Of a stretch of 64,000 bases of DNA, positions 11,401 through 27,427 are shown piece by piece. The stretch covers positions 8,246,001 through 8,310,000 of the forward strand of contig CM082579.2 of the NCBI GenBank assembly GCA_040954595.2, in the 5' to 3' direction. Position 1 is the first letter of the stretch, and each line of letters opens with the position of its first letter. The notes under the pieces are model-generated. The model did not search any database. It was not told the DNA's origin and saw nothing but the letters and a program-made list of their open reading frames with translations. A program made the translations under genes and the position numbers. Source of the DNA: Balanoglossus misakiensis. Its lineage: Eukaryota; Hemichordata.

Positions 11401-12077
11401 CTTGATTTCGCATCGGCCTACTTTGGAATTGTATACCTTATCACATTTTATCGGCCCAGATACGGACTGGCCATCAGATTACTGGAAATATGCACTGCGA
11501 TTTGGTTATTTGCTGACATCGGATCAGTAGACAAGCGCTCGATCACGGGCAGAATGGTCACTGCCGCGGGATGATGGGCCCGATGGCCGGCAGACATTAA
11601 AACGCTGGCGAAAAAACCTCCGCATATAGTACTGTATCTGCCTTTTCAGAGTTTCCTGGGATTTTAGATTCGTACTAAGGTGACTTTCAATCATAGTGCG
11701 GCACAGCAAGATCGTAGACCGCGCACGTCATACACAAAAACCTGAAACTTAACTTCTTCGCGGGCAAACACTCAGCTTTAAATCAGTCGGCACTTCTGGT
11801 TAGATTATGGAGGAGTGATGCTTATGTTACTTATCAGCCCGATGTGCACTGCATGAAGTTCTGATAGTAGAAATATGAATCGCGCCCGCGCGTGTGTGTG
11901 TGGAGGGGGGACGTGGTCATTCAAACCTTGAAAATACGAACCCATCATTTTGCAAAACATATTGATTTCTACGTATAATAAATGTACATTGTGTAAATCA
12001 CTCTTACCTATGGAACCCGAGGAGACCAGAGCGATCAATGATGACAAGAGAACAATCGCAGCATTGTAACGAGACAT
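7195..12077 (-). CDS. SM2: double-headed secreted sphingomyelinase C-like protein, about 870 aa
   Basis: Five exons: signal 12008-12077 (starts MSRYNAAIVL, 23 residues), mini-exon 10940-10975 (ESCIDPRPQVWLG), B catalytic 9229-10488, mini-exon 8696-8731 (AECTDNRPQVWLG) and A catalytic 7195-8405. All introns are GT-AG and phase 1, and the lengths keep one frame. Predicted layout: signal 1-23, B about 36-455, proline-rich hinge, A about 467-870 with a hydrophobic GPI-like tail. Both domains keep every catalytic motif of bacterial-type neutral sphingomyelinases. Many Cys and N-glycosylation sequons (such as NVTS, NRT, NIT) fit an extracellular protein. It is probably exported, anchored on the outer membrane face and acts on sphingomyelin-like lipids; substrate and anchoring are inferred. 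The SM1 linker exon survives here only as a relic near 11250-11281. Confidence 0.82.
9229..10488 (-). CDS. SM2 B-type sphingomyelinase-like catalytic exon
   Basis: A 1260-nt symmetric phase-1 exon beginning GDATSECNLDSSYC after a CAG acceptor and ending PNPTQEPLPG before a GTAAGT donor. Domain-relative active-site residues are Asn67 (YNVLELN), Glu105 (FNEVFMGG), His221 (GTHLQSGQ), Asp263 and Asn265 (YAGDLNTR) and Asp394-His395 (DLSDHYAV). Compared with the A type it has a longer loop before ENGGVFIASRWPI and another before the DLSDHY segment. It lacks a C-terminal tail of its own and hands over to the A module through a proline-rich hinge. From the TDQNVLCAL segment onward it is nearly identical to the SM1 B exon. 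Confidence 0.92.
10661..10909. repeat. (CATA)n microsatellite
   Basis: About 250 bp of near-perfect tetranucleotide repeat with a few CACA variants, in the intron between the SM2 B exon and its upstream mini-exon. It ends about 30 bp from the mini-exon donor. Confidence 0.97.
10976..12007 (-). other. SM2 intron 1
   Basis: A 1.03-kb intron between signal exon and mini-exon. It carries the relic of the linker exon (about 11250-11281, reading DAKESRSPYH then stop after a TTCAG acceptor, no good donor) and a short CpG/GT-rich patch near 11880. I see nothing else in it. Confidence 0.55.
12008..12077 (-). CDS. SM2 signal-peptide exon
   Basis: Starts MSRYNAAIVLLSSL with a hydrophobic core to residue 20 and ends in a GTAAGA donor in phase 1, matching the phase of the SM2 mini-exon. 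Confidence 0.78.
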
Positions 12078-12177
12078 CTTGTGGCGCAAGCTATATCCCG
12101 AAGGCTGCGCAGCGCAACTTTGATCTCCGATGTTTGGAGATGTGAGTGTCTGTTCCTAGGTTTTGTCGGTATTGCTA

Positions 12178-12185
12178 CTTATATC
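12178..12185 (-). promoter_or_regulatory. Candidate TATA box of SM2
   Basis: The minus strand reads GATATAAG about 100 bp upstream of the SM2 start codon. This is a reasonable TATA match, with no other element to support it. Confidence 0.35.
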
Positions 12186-12355
12186 TTGGAGGCCATAAAC
12201 ATTTCATTGGCGTTAGATGGTCACGTGTCTCTTGGGGGGTGTAGGCACTTCAGCTTGCAACACGTGCGTGATTCGACATCGAAAACTTCATGTGTGTATA
12301 CGCCATCAATCAATTAAGCTTAGTGTTTCCACAAGTATCCAAGCATGGAAAATCC

Positions 12356-12470
12356 TAGTCTCGGTTACCCAGAGCCCTCCGCTTTTTCCGTTGGGCACTC
12401 CAGAAAGAGGGTCCCTCTTTCTGGAGTGCCCAACGGAAGAAGCAGGGGGGTCTGGGTAACCGAGACTATA
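12356..12470. mobile_element. 115-bp foldback MITE, same family as the SM1 insert
   Basis: Nearly all palindrome. It begins TAGTCTCGGTTACCCAGA, ends with the reverse complement, and is flanked by the 9-bp direct repeat GGAAAATCC (12347-12355 and 12471-12479). The ends, the CTCCAGAAA block and the duplication length match the element at 3884-4343. It lies about 280 bp upstream of the SM2 start codon. Confidence 0.87.
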
Positions 12471-12955
12471 GGAAAATCCAAAACGGCTATATATAACATT
12501 GTAACAAGGGATGACTATTTTTTGTGCAATTATCCGCAAGAATTTGTTTCAATTCATGAACGGATTACGAAATCAAATATTGTTGAGCTTAACACAAGGT
12601 ATGTATCGCACATTTATTAAATGCACTGTTCTTTATTACGAGCAGACCTAAAGATTAGAGCATTTTTTGACCTTTCACACACCCACCACAAACTGCAAAC
12701 AACCATGTGCGTAGTATTTCATTGTATCTGATTGGGTTTTTATAAACATTAAAATCATAATTATGTATCCCATTCTATCTCACATTTCAACGTATTGTTA
12801 CAGAAGTTAATAACACGATAATTACAGAAAATATTGTAATTGTACAATCATGACTCAAGTTATACCTCTGGGGCATTCATTTTGTTGGTATTTGTAACAG
12901 TGTTGAAAATGAGAAACGTTAAAATTTCCAACTGTGGATCCAGTTGTATTTCGAT

Positions 12956-19055
<6,100 letters not shown>

Positions 19056-20578
19056 CACCGTCAATACGTACATGTACTATGTTGCAAGCGACAACAGAGT
19101 GCGGGATAGCAACAGTAGAGGTACAATCATTAATAGTAAACGGGGTGAGTTTTGTCAGGCGCTAGAAGCAGGCTTGATTCGCTTTAATTCAACACGTGAT
19201 GGTCTGAAGGAGGTGTCTCCACCGCAGTTGGCATTTATAAATGTGAAGTGTACTTTGGTCCACATCGCGTGTTTTCATTTCCCTACTTTGCGTATATCAT
19301 GTGTTTCTTGTCGTGTATTATAGGTTAGTTAAAGCTCCATTAATCGTAACTTTCCGCTAGGTTTTCAGTATTTATGTTATGTGTTTCTACTAGAATTTCT
19401 TGTTCAAATTCCTGAAACATGATCAAATGTACTGGTATACGTGTACAGTCAGCATTGTTATCATACAAAATTTGAATTCAAGTGCGGACTAGAATTCATT
19501 TGTCAACAATAACAATGGAGTTTACAGGTTATGTTGACAAGTGGAGTGCTTGTATATTACACATCTTCGTAAAAAAACAACTAGATCGGTCAAGCAGACC
19601 CGTTTTATTCAACGCACATGGCATGTCAAATTGAAGTTGTTGGTGCCTTTGTTGTGCAAATTAGCATTCTTTTTAAGGAATTTTACTGGCCAATACACAC
19701 ATTATGGTCATCTACACGTATTGGTGTTAATTGTGTTGCACATACTGGATCATGGCTGCGAAAAACCTTTGTGCCGTGTATAGTCTATCACACCCATGTA
19801 AGATCAACAGGGGAGCCCACGGCAGACAGACGGTAATTAATCTCTTAATTTTTATTTCAACCACTTGAAAATTTAAGTGTGTTAAAGTTGGATCACGCAG
19901 TGGGCTATAGATAATCTTCCATCATGCCACTTCGCTGATCAAAGACCACGGTATCACATCAGATTGGACGAGATACGTGCATTGTCAGACTGCAGACCTG
20001 CTTGCAGATTGTGGCAACCCCGTCTGCGTCTATCATGGGTCCGATGACCAGTCCTACGTACATTTTGGAAGGTTAAATATTCAAGCTTTGTTTACGAGGT
20101 CCTCTTGTTGCATGGGCAATGTTATCGAACATGCCGAACATTATATACACACGAGAATCACAGGACCGTAGTTATTACTGTATTTCGGATGTGGCGAAAC
20201 TTGCCAAAAGGAATGATTGGGTGTGTTAACGTTGTTCGTCTGTTGGTAATGGCGAGGACAGCAGCTGCAGACCAATCACAATTGGTGCTACAGAAAAATA
20301 TCTCACTATATAAATGGCCAATCACTCACGAGCCAGCTGCTATATACATGCAGTCATTACAATAATTAGCGCATATGTATTACATACAAAGTATAGGTAG
20401 TGCAAAAGTGGAGTATGAAGAAGTACTAAGTATAACCGAAATCAAGAAGTAAAAAGTTGCAATGAAATGGGGGGGATTAGAATGGGTAAGTTATACTAGG
20501 GTTTCTAATTTTGCAAACATTTGGATGGGTAATAATGCTGAAGGGAAGTATATACGGATATTTGCATAATGCGGTACG
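19056..20578. other. Intergenic region between SM4 and SM3
   Basis: About 1.5 kb with no recognisable gene. TTTATAAA occurs at 19234-19241, about 180 bp upstream of the SM3 start codon, and is a weak TATA candidate. The right part should contain the SM4 3' untranslated region. Confidence 0.55.
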
Positions 20579-21789
20579 CTAGTGCATGACGTGCGTCAAG
20601 ACGACGGAAATGATCAGGAGAATTGTAGACGCGCACGTGATACACGAAGAGGATACGTCTTCAGACGGATATTCGAATCGCCCTAGGACCGCGTAATGGT
20701 CGGCGAGATCGGTGATGGTTTGGTTTCGTCTGCACCTGCTGTCGTACGGGTACAGGTGTCCACTGAAGACCCTGATGCCGTCGTAGCAGATGGTGAAGGG
20801 ATCGTCGTCGGCGTATTTGACCGACTCCTGCGATGCAGACGTCGGCAGCAGGTGCGCGTAGCTGTAGAGGACGTAATCGATCCAGGAGCCCGGCAGCCAA
20901 TCGCGGTTTTCTGCGCAGCCTTGCGGGTCGTCGCCCTCGTAGTGCATGTCGTTGTAGCACTTGTCGCTGGTGACGTTGATGGAGCCGATGATCTCGGGCA
21001 GAGTCGATTCGAGTGCCAGCAGCATGGCTTCTAGATTTTCCGGCTCGTCGTATATGTTGGTATTCAGGTCACCCCCGTAGATGACCGCCTCGCCCTTCGG
21101 GACGTCCTGCCTCAGCATCAGCTCGTGCATTTCTATGGTTTGGTTCAGTCTGGCCTCGTCCCCGCCGCGGCTCGTGTCGCCGGCCTGTAGGTGAGTTCCC
21201 AGTACGTGGTATTTTCTCGTTTTGCCGTCGACCGACTTTTCTATCTCCGCGTAGGTAGACCCCTTCGCTGCCATGGCGTCGTCGGAAGGGGCTATCTTGC
21301 TTTCGTAGACGGTTTCGTCCCATCGGACAATCGGCCATCTTGAGGCGATGAAGACGCCGCCATTTTCCAGCGGCCACAGAAGATCTTCGCCAACGGTTCC
21401 GGTGTAATACTTGAAGCCATAGTATTCCATAATCTGGCGGAAAGATGCGCCGTCGCGGGCGAAACATCCTCCCATGAAGGCTTCGTTGAAGATGATGGCG
21501 TCGAGGTCGCCGTGGCGAGTGAAAATCTCAGGGAGGATTCTGCACGTGCGCTCGCTCTGACCACTCTGGTAGTACATGTAGCGGAGCTCGTACACGTTGT
21601 ACGCCAACACTTTGAAGGTGGTCGCCGGTGTTGGATCGGGTAGCGTAATCTCTGGTACGGCACACAGAACGTTCTGACCGGGATAGACGTAGCAGTAGTC
21701 CCACGTATTATAGCTAGCACTGCAGACGTATTCAAGTCCAAACATAGCGCAGTAATCTTCTGTTAAATCACACTCATTGGTCGTATATC
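20579..21789 (-). CDS. SM4 A-type sphingomyelinase-like catalytic exon
   Basis: Begins GYTTNECDLTEDYC after CATAG. Shows YNVYELRYMYYQSGQ, IIFNEAFMGG, LENGGVFIASRWPI, GTHLQAGDTSRGG, YGGDLNTN, WIDYVLYS and DLADHYAV, and ends with SSCITCASTILLIISVVL, a hydrophobic GPI-like tail. It is close to the SM2 A exon over much of its length, including the YGGDLNTN to WIDYVLYS segment. Confidence 0.93.
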
Positions 21790-24785
21790 CTATGAACAGA
21801 AAAATTGACGTTTTCGTACGTTTATTACAAATAGCTTTCATTACAATCACGGACTCTCTCGGACAATGTTCATCGCTTCTCCTGACCACAACGATTACAT
21901 TTCTTTATTGATATATGACAGGAAATAATAGGAATAGTTTTATCAAATTTAATTCGATTATTGAAAATGTACGTAGATATTGTAGGATTTTACACTGTTA
22001 ATTACTCGTTAGGAAATAATAATTGCTTACCAAGCCAAACTTTAGGTCTGGCATCGTTACACTCAGCTGAAAAAGTAAGAAGAAGAACATGAGGATATTA
22101 ATTTGGGTTTCGAACTATTGTACAGGCTTTAAAATGTAACTTATGGTGCTTAAGTTGTTATATCCCAAATTCATATCTCGTCCATCCCGATAGAGGTCAC
22201 TACGCAAAAATGAACTTAGCATTATATTTCAGCACATTGGTAATTTTTGGTTTCTATAATGTATTAGTGATTTCTAACAAGATACAATTACACGGATTGT
22301 TATTTTTCATATTGGTCGCGACTTACCAGGAATTGGTTCTTGGGTTGGGTTTGGCACGGGGTCAATTGTGCTACTGAAATCGAAAACGCCCAGCACTGCG
22401 TAGTGATCGGCTAAATCCGTGATGTTCCAGGAGTCTCGACACCCTTCTTGGTAAGCGTAATAGTGCTCGCCTAATTTGATGGGCGGGTTAATCGGTCCGA
22501 CAGGCTCATCGGACCGCGATATCGGAACGGCAGACATGCAAGGCTCGAAAGGCTCGGAGGCCACGTACTTGATCGACTCCTGGGTGGCGCTGCTCGGCAT
22601 GGAGTGTTGGTTGCTGTACAGGACGTAGTCGATCCACTTTCCTCCCGTGCCCGGCGTGCTTCTGACGTCATTGTTTTCGTAGTCGTACGTCACATTCAAG
22701 TCTCCCACGATATCAGGCAGGTTGGACTCAAGGACCAGCAGCATTTGGTCCATTCGGCCGTTGGGGTCGTCGAGTGCAGTGTTCAGGTCACCGGCGAAGA
22801 TGACGGGCTCGTTCGCGGGTATGTTCTGCTCCTTCATGAGGGTGTGCATCTCTTTGGCCTGCGCCGGCCTGACCTCCTCTCCCCTCTCGCCGGCGCTGGC
22901 TTGCAGATGGGTACCTAGGACGTGATAAACTCTCGTCTGGGAATCAACTGTCTTTTCTATCTTCACGTACACGGCGCCCTTGTTGGAAAGATTATCGGGA
23001 GATGGTTCGACCGCGTGCTCGTACACAGTCTCGGCTTCGGCCAGTATTGGCCAACGGGACGCGATGAAGACGCCGCCATTTTCGAAAGCAGTGATATTCA
23101 GAGACGGATTTGGTGGCATTGGAAGGAGGGACTGATCTTCCCCGACCGTCTTCGTGTAGTGACTGAAGCCGTACTGAGTCAGCATGTCTCGGAGAGAAAT
23201 GCCGTCAAACGGGAAACAGCCGCCCATGAAAACTTCGTTGAAAACGATGACGTCGACATCACCATGACGATCGAATAGCACCTGTGGAATTCGACAAGTT
23301 CTCTCATATTGCCCCTTCTGGTAGTAAGAGTACCGCAGCTCCCAGACGTTGTAAGCCAAGACTTTCAGCGTCGTGGCCGGGGTGGGGTCGGCCAAGGTTA
23401 CATTCGGGGATGCGCAGATCACGTTGACCCCCTTACCTAAACATTCGTGCCTATTACCATACTCTTCCTCGCACAGATAGTCCAACCCGAACAAGGAACA
23501 GTAAGAAGGGTCAAGATCACATTCTGAAGTTGCGTCACCTGAAAATGAATAGAATAAATTTATGAATGAATGAATGAATGAATGAATGAATGAATGAATG
23601 AATGAATGAATGAATGAATGAATGAATACCCTGTTCGCAAACGTTAACTTGTACGTACGTTGAAAAAAATGCGCTAAAACTTGTGGTATACTTGGCGGGA
23701 GGCCATTGCTTATACACTCACCTAATTTAACTTGAGGTCTTGGGTCATCAGGACATGTCGTACCTATAAATTAAACACAATTGAATATGATGTGCAGTGT
23801 ATAAGATGTAACTCCTGTTGCTACCGACATCTTGTATTCTCTGATTACATTTGAAGGATTTCAAAGTCTCTTACACCTTTCAGGTATCAGTTGTGAGGAG
23901 AATACGTGATTGACATAAAAATGCCATTCGTAGAAATCGCATAACTTTTTTGGATAACATACTTTGCAACAGTGTGACATTGCTTCATTTTGCGCTCGCG
24001 ACGTTGGCAAGAAAATAATATCGTGACATTCATTTTCATTCGACAGAATAGCTTACGTTTAGTTTCTATTCTTTTATATTATCGACAGGTAGACGTGTGC
24101 AATCTGCTGGACGTTACATAAACCTCAAGGGAGATATGATGAGAGTGTTGCCGACTATTGTACGTTGACCCTAGCCAGATTTTAGCATGGTCTGATCCGA
24201 CTGTACCTCCTATCAGTAAGGGCAAGGTGCGATATACATTGAAGCTATATAGTGTCTATGTAGTGTCGTGAATATGAAGTTTTAAAGTTTAATTGGTACT
24301 CTACAAAAACGCTGTAAATCGGGTGGGCACTATTGGAGATATCGCCCACATTGACCCACTTTAAAAGAGCATCGTCTGTGTTTAACAACTGATGGTGTCC
24401 TGTGATATGGATGAGAATGCACAACTTCAATTAAACTGTCTTTCTCCCACATAGTACGCTAACTGATTTTTTGTTCGAACCCAGAGACTTTCACAGTACA
24501 AAAAACGTATTCATGGCTTACAAAACGCGCTGGAGTCAAAATAAGTCAGGTCTGCTGAGTCGATATAAAGATCGCTTCTTATATCCCAGGTACACCATCA
24601 GTAGCAAGCTGCGTCTCTTACACTCAAACTTCCCGTACCCCTTTCTTACAGTTACCGGTTTCCTCAGTGTAGCAACCCCAATGGCATGGGACAGACGGTT
24701 CAGGAAAATACTCACCTCCTAATGACAGGACTTGGAAACAAACCAAAGCGAAGAGCAGAGCTGATGAAGTCCTTGAGAGCGACAT
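20579..24785 (-). CDS. SM4: double-headed secreted sphingomyelinase C-like protein, about 856 aa
   Basis: Exons: signal 24716-24785 (starts MSLSRTSSAL), mini-exon 23722-23763 (42 nt, ...CPDDPRPQVKLG), B catalytic 22327-23538, mini-exon 22031-22066 (AECNDARPKVWLG) and A catalytic 20579-21789. All junctions are phase 1 with GT-AG sites. Predicted domains: signal 1-23, B about 37-441, A about 453-856 with a hydrophobic tail. All catalytic motifs are kept in both domains. As in SM3, the first mini-exon has lost the Trp (QVKLG). It is the most compact intact two-domain member. Function and surface anchoring are inferred from the family. Confidence 0.82.
22327..23538 (-). CDS. SM4 B-type sphingomyelinase-like catalytic exon
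   Basis: A 1212-nt symmetric phase-1 exon. Shows YNVWELRYSYYQKGQ, VFNEVFMGG, ENGGVFIASRWPI, GTHLQASAGERG, FAGDLNTA, WIDYVLYS and DLADHYAVLGVFDF, with linker PNPTQEPIPG before a GTAAGT donor. All catalytic residues are present. It pairs with the SM3 B exon as its closest relative. Confidence 0.93.
23563..23628. repeat. (GAAT)n microsatellite
   Basis: About 66 bp of tetranucleotide repeat in the SM4 intron next to the B-exon acceptor. Confidence 0.97.
23764..24715 (-). other. SM4 intron 1
   Basis: A 950-bp intron between signal exon and first mini-exon. AT-rich; no further exon or repeat recognised. Confidence 0.5.
24716..24785 (-). CDS. SM4 signal-peptide exon
   Basis: Starts MSLSRTSSALLFALVCFQ, hydrophobic core, GTGAGT donor in phase 1, joining to the 42-nt mini-exon. 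Confidence 0.78.
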
Positions 24786-26198
24786 CTCACCCACCGTGCT
24801 GCACTTCACGTCCGTCGAAGCCACAGCCTTAGTCCAAGCAAGGTAATTAACCGTATATGTACGAGTGTCAGAGGGTGTTATCAGGGCAGCTGCGATTCGC
24901 AGTGATGCGGCATGTGATAGGCAGTGGTGGGTATCAGTAAAATATTGATGATCTAACAATGCAGTGGCCCTGCACTTTGGTATCTGTTGTGTAAAATAAA
25001 AGTGGCTGCCGTGTATTACCTTTACGCAAGAGGGGGAGACATCGACTTTCGTGCACCCATTTAAATTAAAGGGGAGGGTCGTCTGAACTGCGCGTGCGCG
25101 ACTTCTCTAATTATAAAAAATACCATCGCCATTGTTCCTATTGTTCATGGAGACCCTGCCAACCAATGTACATGTTATATCAAAGTAACTTGGAAATGTG
25201 ATAAAAAGTAACGATGCATTTATAAACAACTTTGCACTGCTTTGTGTGCTATGATGTACATTGTTGTTGGTGTTACGAGTTGCGCCTACTTTGTCTTTTT
25301 AACCGAACATGAACTACATTTACTCCCGCGATTCGAGAAAGATTGGAAAATACAAATTAGCAATACATAGTCGTGAAACTCGTTGAGAATAATATGTTCA
25401 CACAACATTACATACCACAGCACTTCAATTTGGACTGAGTGGAGGCACTCGTAGGATCTATCAGTTAACGAGCATGTCATTCAGATAGACAAGTGCGATG
25501 ACCCTCTTCTGCTTTAGGTATGGAAACTTTGCGTGGAAAAAAGTGTGCTAAAGTTCAATGCGTCCGACAAAGTCAAAGTCCGCAACGAGCCAGATATATA
25601 TTTATTAGAAAGGTTCCATTGTACAGAGATCACGATTGTTATTATTTGCTAAAGGGGGAGGTTACATAATCGACGACATTGGTTGATATGTAGTGTCATC
25701 TGCGAAATGGGTTACCCAGTAATCGGTCATACATTTGAAGGGCACATTCTTTTGATTAATAAACCACAAGGACGATGCTATCAAATGTTAATTGAAAATG
25801 TACCAGTGACTACTTCTACTTGGGATGCTATTGTGTCCGTTGTTTTTTTCAATACGCACCCGTAGATATGGGCGGAATAGTACTAGTATTTCATTTGCAC
25901 ACAGCAAACTGCATGCGTAAGCATTTGTGAAGCTTAAATTTTGCAATCCTTTTAGAATCATTTGCTCATATAGCTTTCATTATACGGACGCTGATAATTT
26001 ATTGACTACATCTGTAGAGGTTTTAGTCAATCCGATGGATTCTTACCACCGGAAGTACGGGGATGTAAGGTCATGTAGGGGTCACGAAAATGGCCTATTG
26101 AAATAACTATGTATTACGATGAAAAACAATATGTTGTTTTCAACTCATGATCAGATTATACGCGTAAATAACTAGCTACAGCACAACGAAATTAATTG
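24786..26198. other. Intergenic region between SM5 and SM4
   Basis: About 1.4 kb, AT-rich, no gene recognised. It should hold the SM4 promoter and the SM5 3' untranslated region. Confidence 0.55.
25998..26003 (-). promoter_or_regulatory. Candidate poly(A) signal of SM5
   Basis: AATAAA on the minus strand about 200 bp beyond the SM5 stop codon. Confidence 0.33.
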
Positions 26199-27427
26199 TT
26201 ACTCATATACTGTTCCCGCATATACAATTGCCACAGCAACGGACAATATAAACGCAACAAAGGACGACGTTGTCTTTGCAGACTTCGATACGTCCCCGTC
26301 GACACTATACTGAAAACGTCCGATGACAGCATAGTGCTCGGCCAAGTCGGTGATGGTTCGCGGCGAATTGCAATCGTCCTCGTATGGATAAATGTGTCCC
26401 CTCAGCAATTTGAGGCGATCCAGACACACATCGAACGAGTCGTCGACGAACTTGACGGATTCCTGCGTTGCAGTTATTGGCTTCTGGTGGGCGTGGCTGT
26501 AGACCAGGTAGTCAACCCAAGCACCGGGCAACCAGTTGAGCTCTTTAGCGCAGGCTTCTGGGTCGGCGGCGCCTTCGTAGGTGATGTCGTTGTAGCAGTC
26601 GTCTGTGGTGACGTTGATGTTTCCTTCGCGGAGAGGGAGGTGCGCCTCCAGGGCCTCGAGCATGGCGTCCAGTTGGTCTCTCTTGTCGTATATGTCGTTG
26701 TTGAAGTTCCCCCCGTAGACAACCGCCTCGCTGGCGGGGATGTCCTGTTCAATCATCAGCTGGTGCATTTCTTTGGTCTGGTTCAGCCTGGCCTCGTCGC
26801 CGCCGCGGGCATCGTCACCCGCGTGCAGATGAGTGCCCAGCACGTGGTACTTTCTTGTCATCCCGCTGACCGATTTCTGAATCTCCGCGTAGACCGCTCC
26901 CCTGGCCGCGAAGGCATCGTCGGAGGGGGTCACCTTGCTCTCGTAGACCGTCTCGGCCCAGCTGAGTATGGGCCACCGAGAGGCGACGAAGACCCCGCCG
27001 CTCTCCGGCGGCAGCAGGGTTCTCTCTCCGACCGTGCCGGTGAAATAGTTAAAGCCGTAGTAATCCATGATTTGACGGAACGAGGCGCCGTCGCCCGCGA
27101 AACAACCGCCCATGAAGGCTTCGTTGAAAATAATTGCGTCGAGGTCCCCATGTCTCCTGAAGATCTCAGGCAGAATTCGGCACGTGCGTTCGTGTTGTCC
27201 GTTTTGATAGTAGAGGTATCGCAGTTCCCAGACGTCGTACGTTAATATCTTGAAGGTAGACGCCGGTGTCGGGTCGGACAGCGCAATCTCCGGTACTGAA
27301 CACAGCACGTTCTCGCCGGAGAAAACGTAGCAGCGGTCTACCGTGTCGTAGCGTGCGCTGCAAATGTACTCCAGTCCAAACATCTCACAGTGTTCCGGCG
27401 TCAGGTCACACTCGTTTGTTGCATAAC
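26199..27427 (-). CDS. SM5 last A-type domain, substituted catalytic residues (possible pseudoenzyme)
   Basis: Begins GYATNECDLTPEHC after CTCAG. The fold markers are present (IIFNEAFMGG, ESGGVFVASRWPI, GTHLHAGD, WVDYLVYS). Three positions that are constant in the other A domains differ: YNV is YDV, GDLN is GNFN, and the catalytic SDH/ADH is AEH. It also has ESGG for ENGG and GTHLH for GTHLQ. The tail is long and hydrophobic (SSFVAFILSVAVAIVYAG), so a surface anchor remains likely. The frame is fully open, so the protein is maintained although activity is doubtful. I checked the three substitutions against the nucleotide sequence. Confidence 0.92.

Larger units (their letters stand above)
12078..12955. 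other. Intergenic region between SM3 and SM2
   Basis: About 880 bp holding the SM2 promoter region, a short foldback element at 12356-12470 and the SM3 3' untranslated region. AATAAA hexamers occur on the minus strand at 12613-12618 and 12632-12637. I see no gene. Confidence 0.6.

Noticed and set aside
12345-12620. Small gene spanning the foldback element upstream of SM2
   Set aside because: Most of its sequence is the palindromic transposon itself; equal frames occur on both strands.
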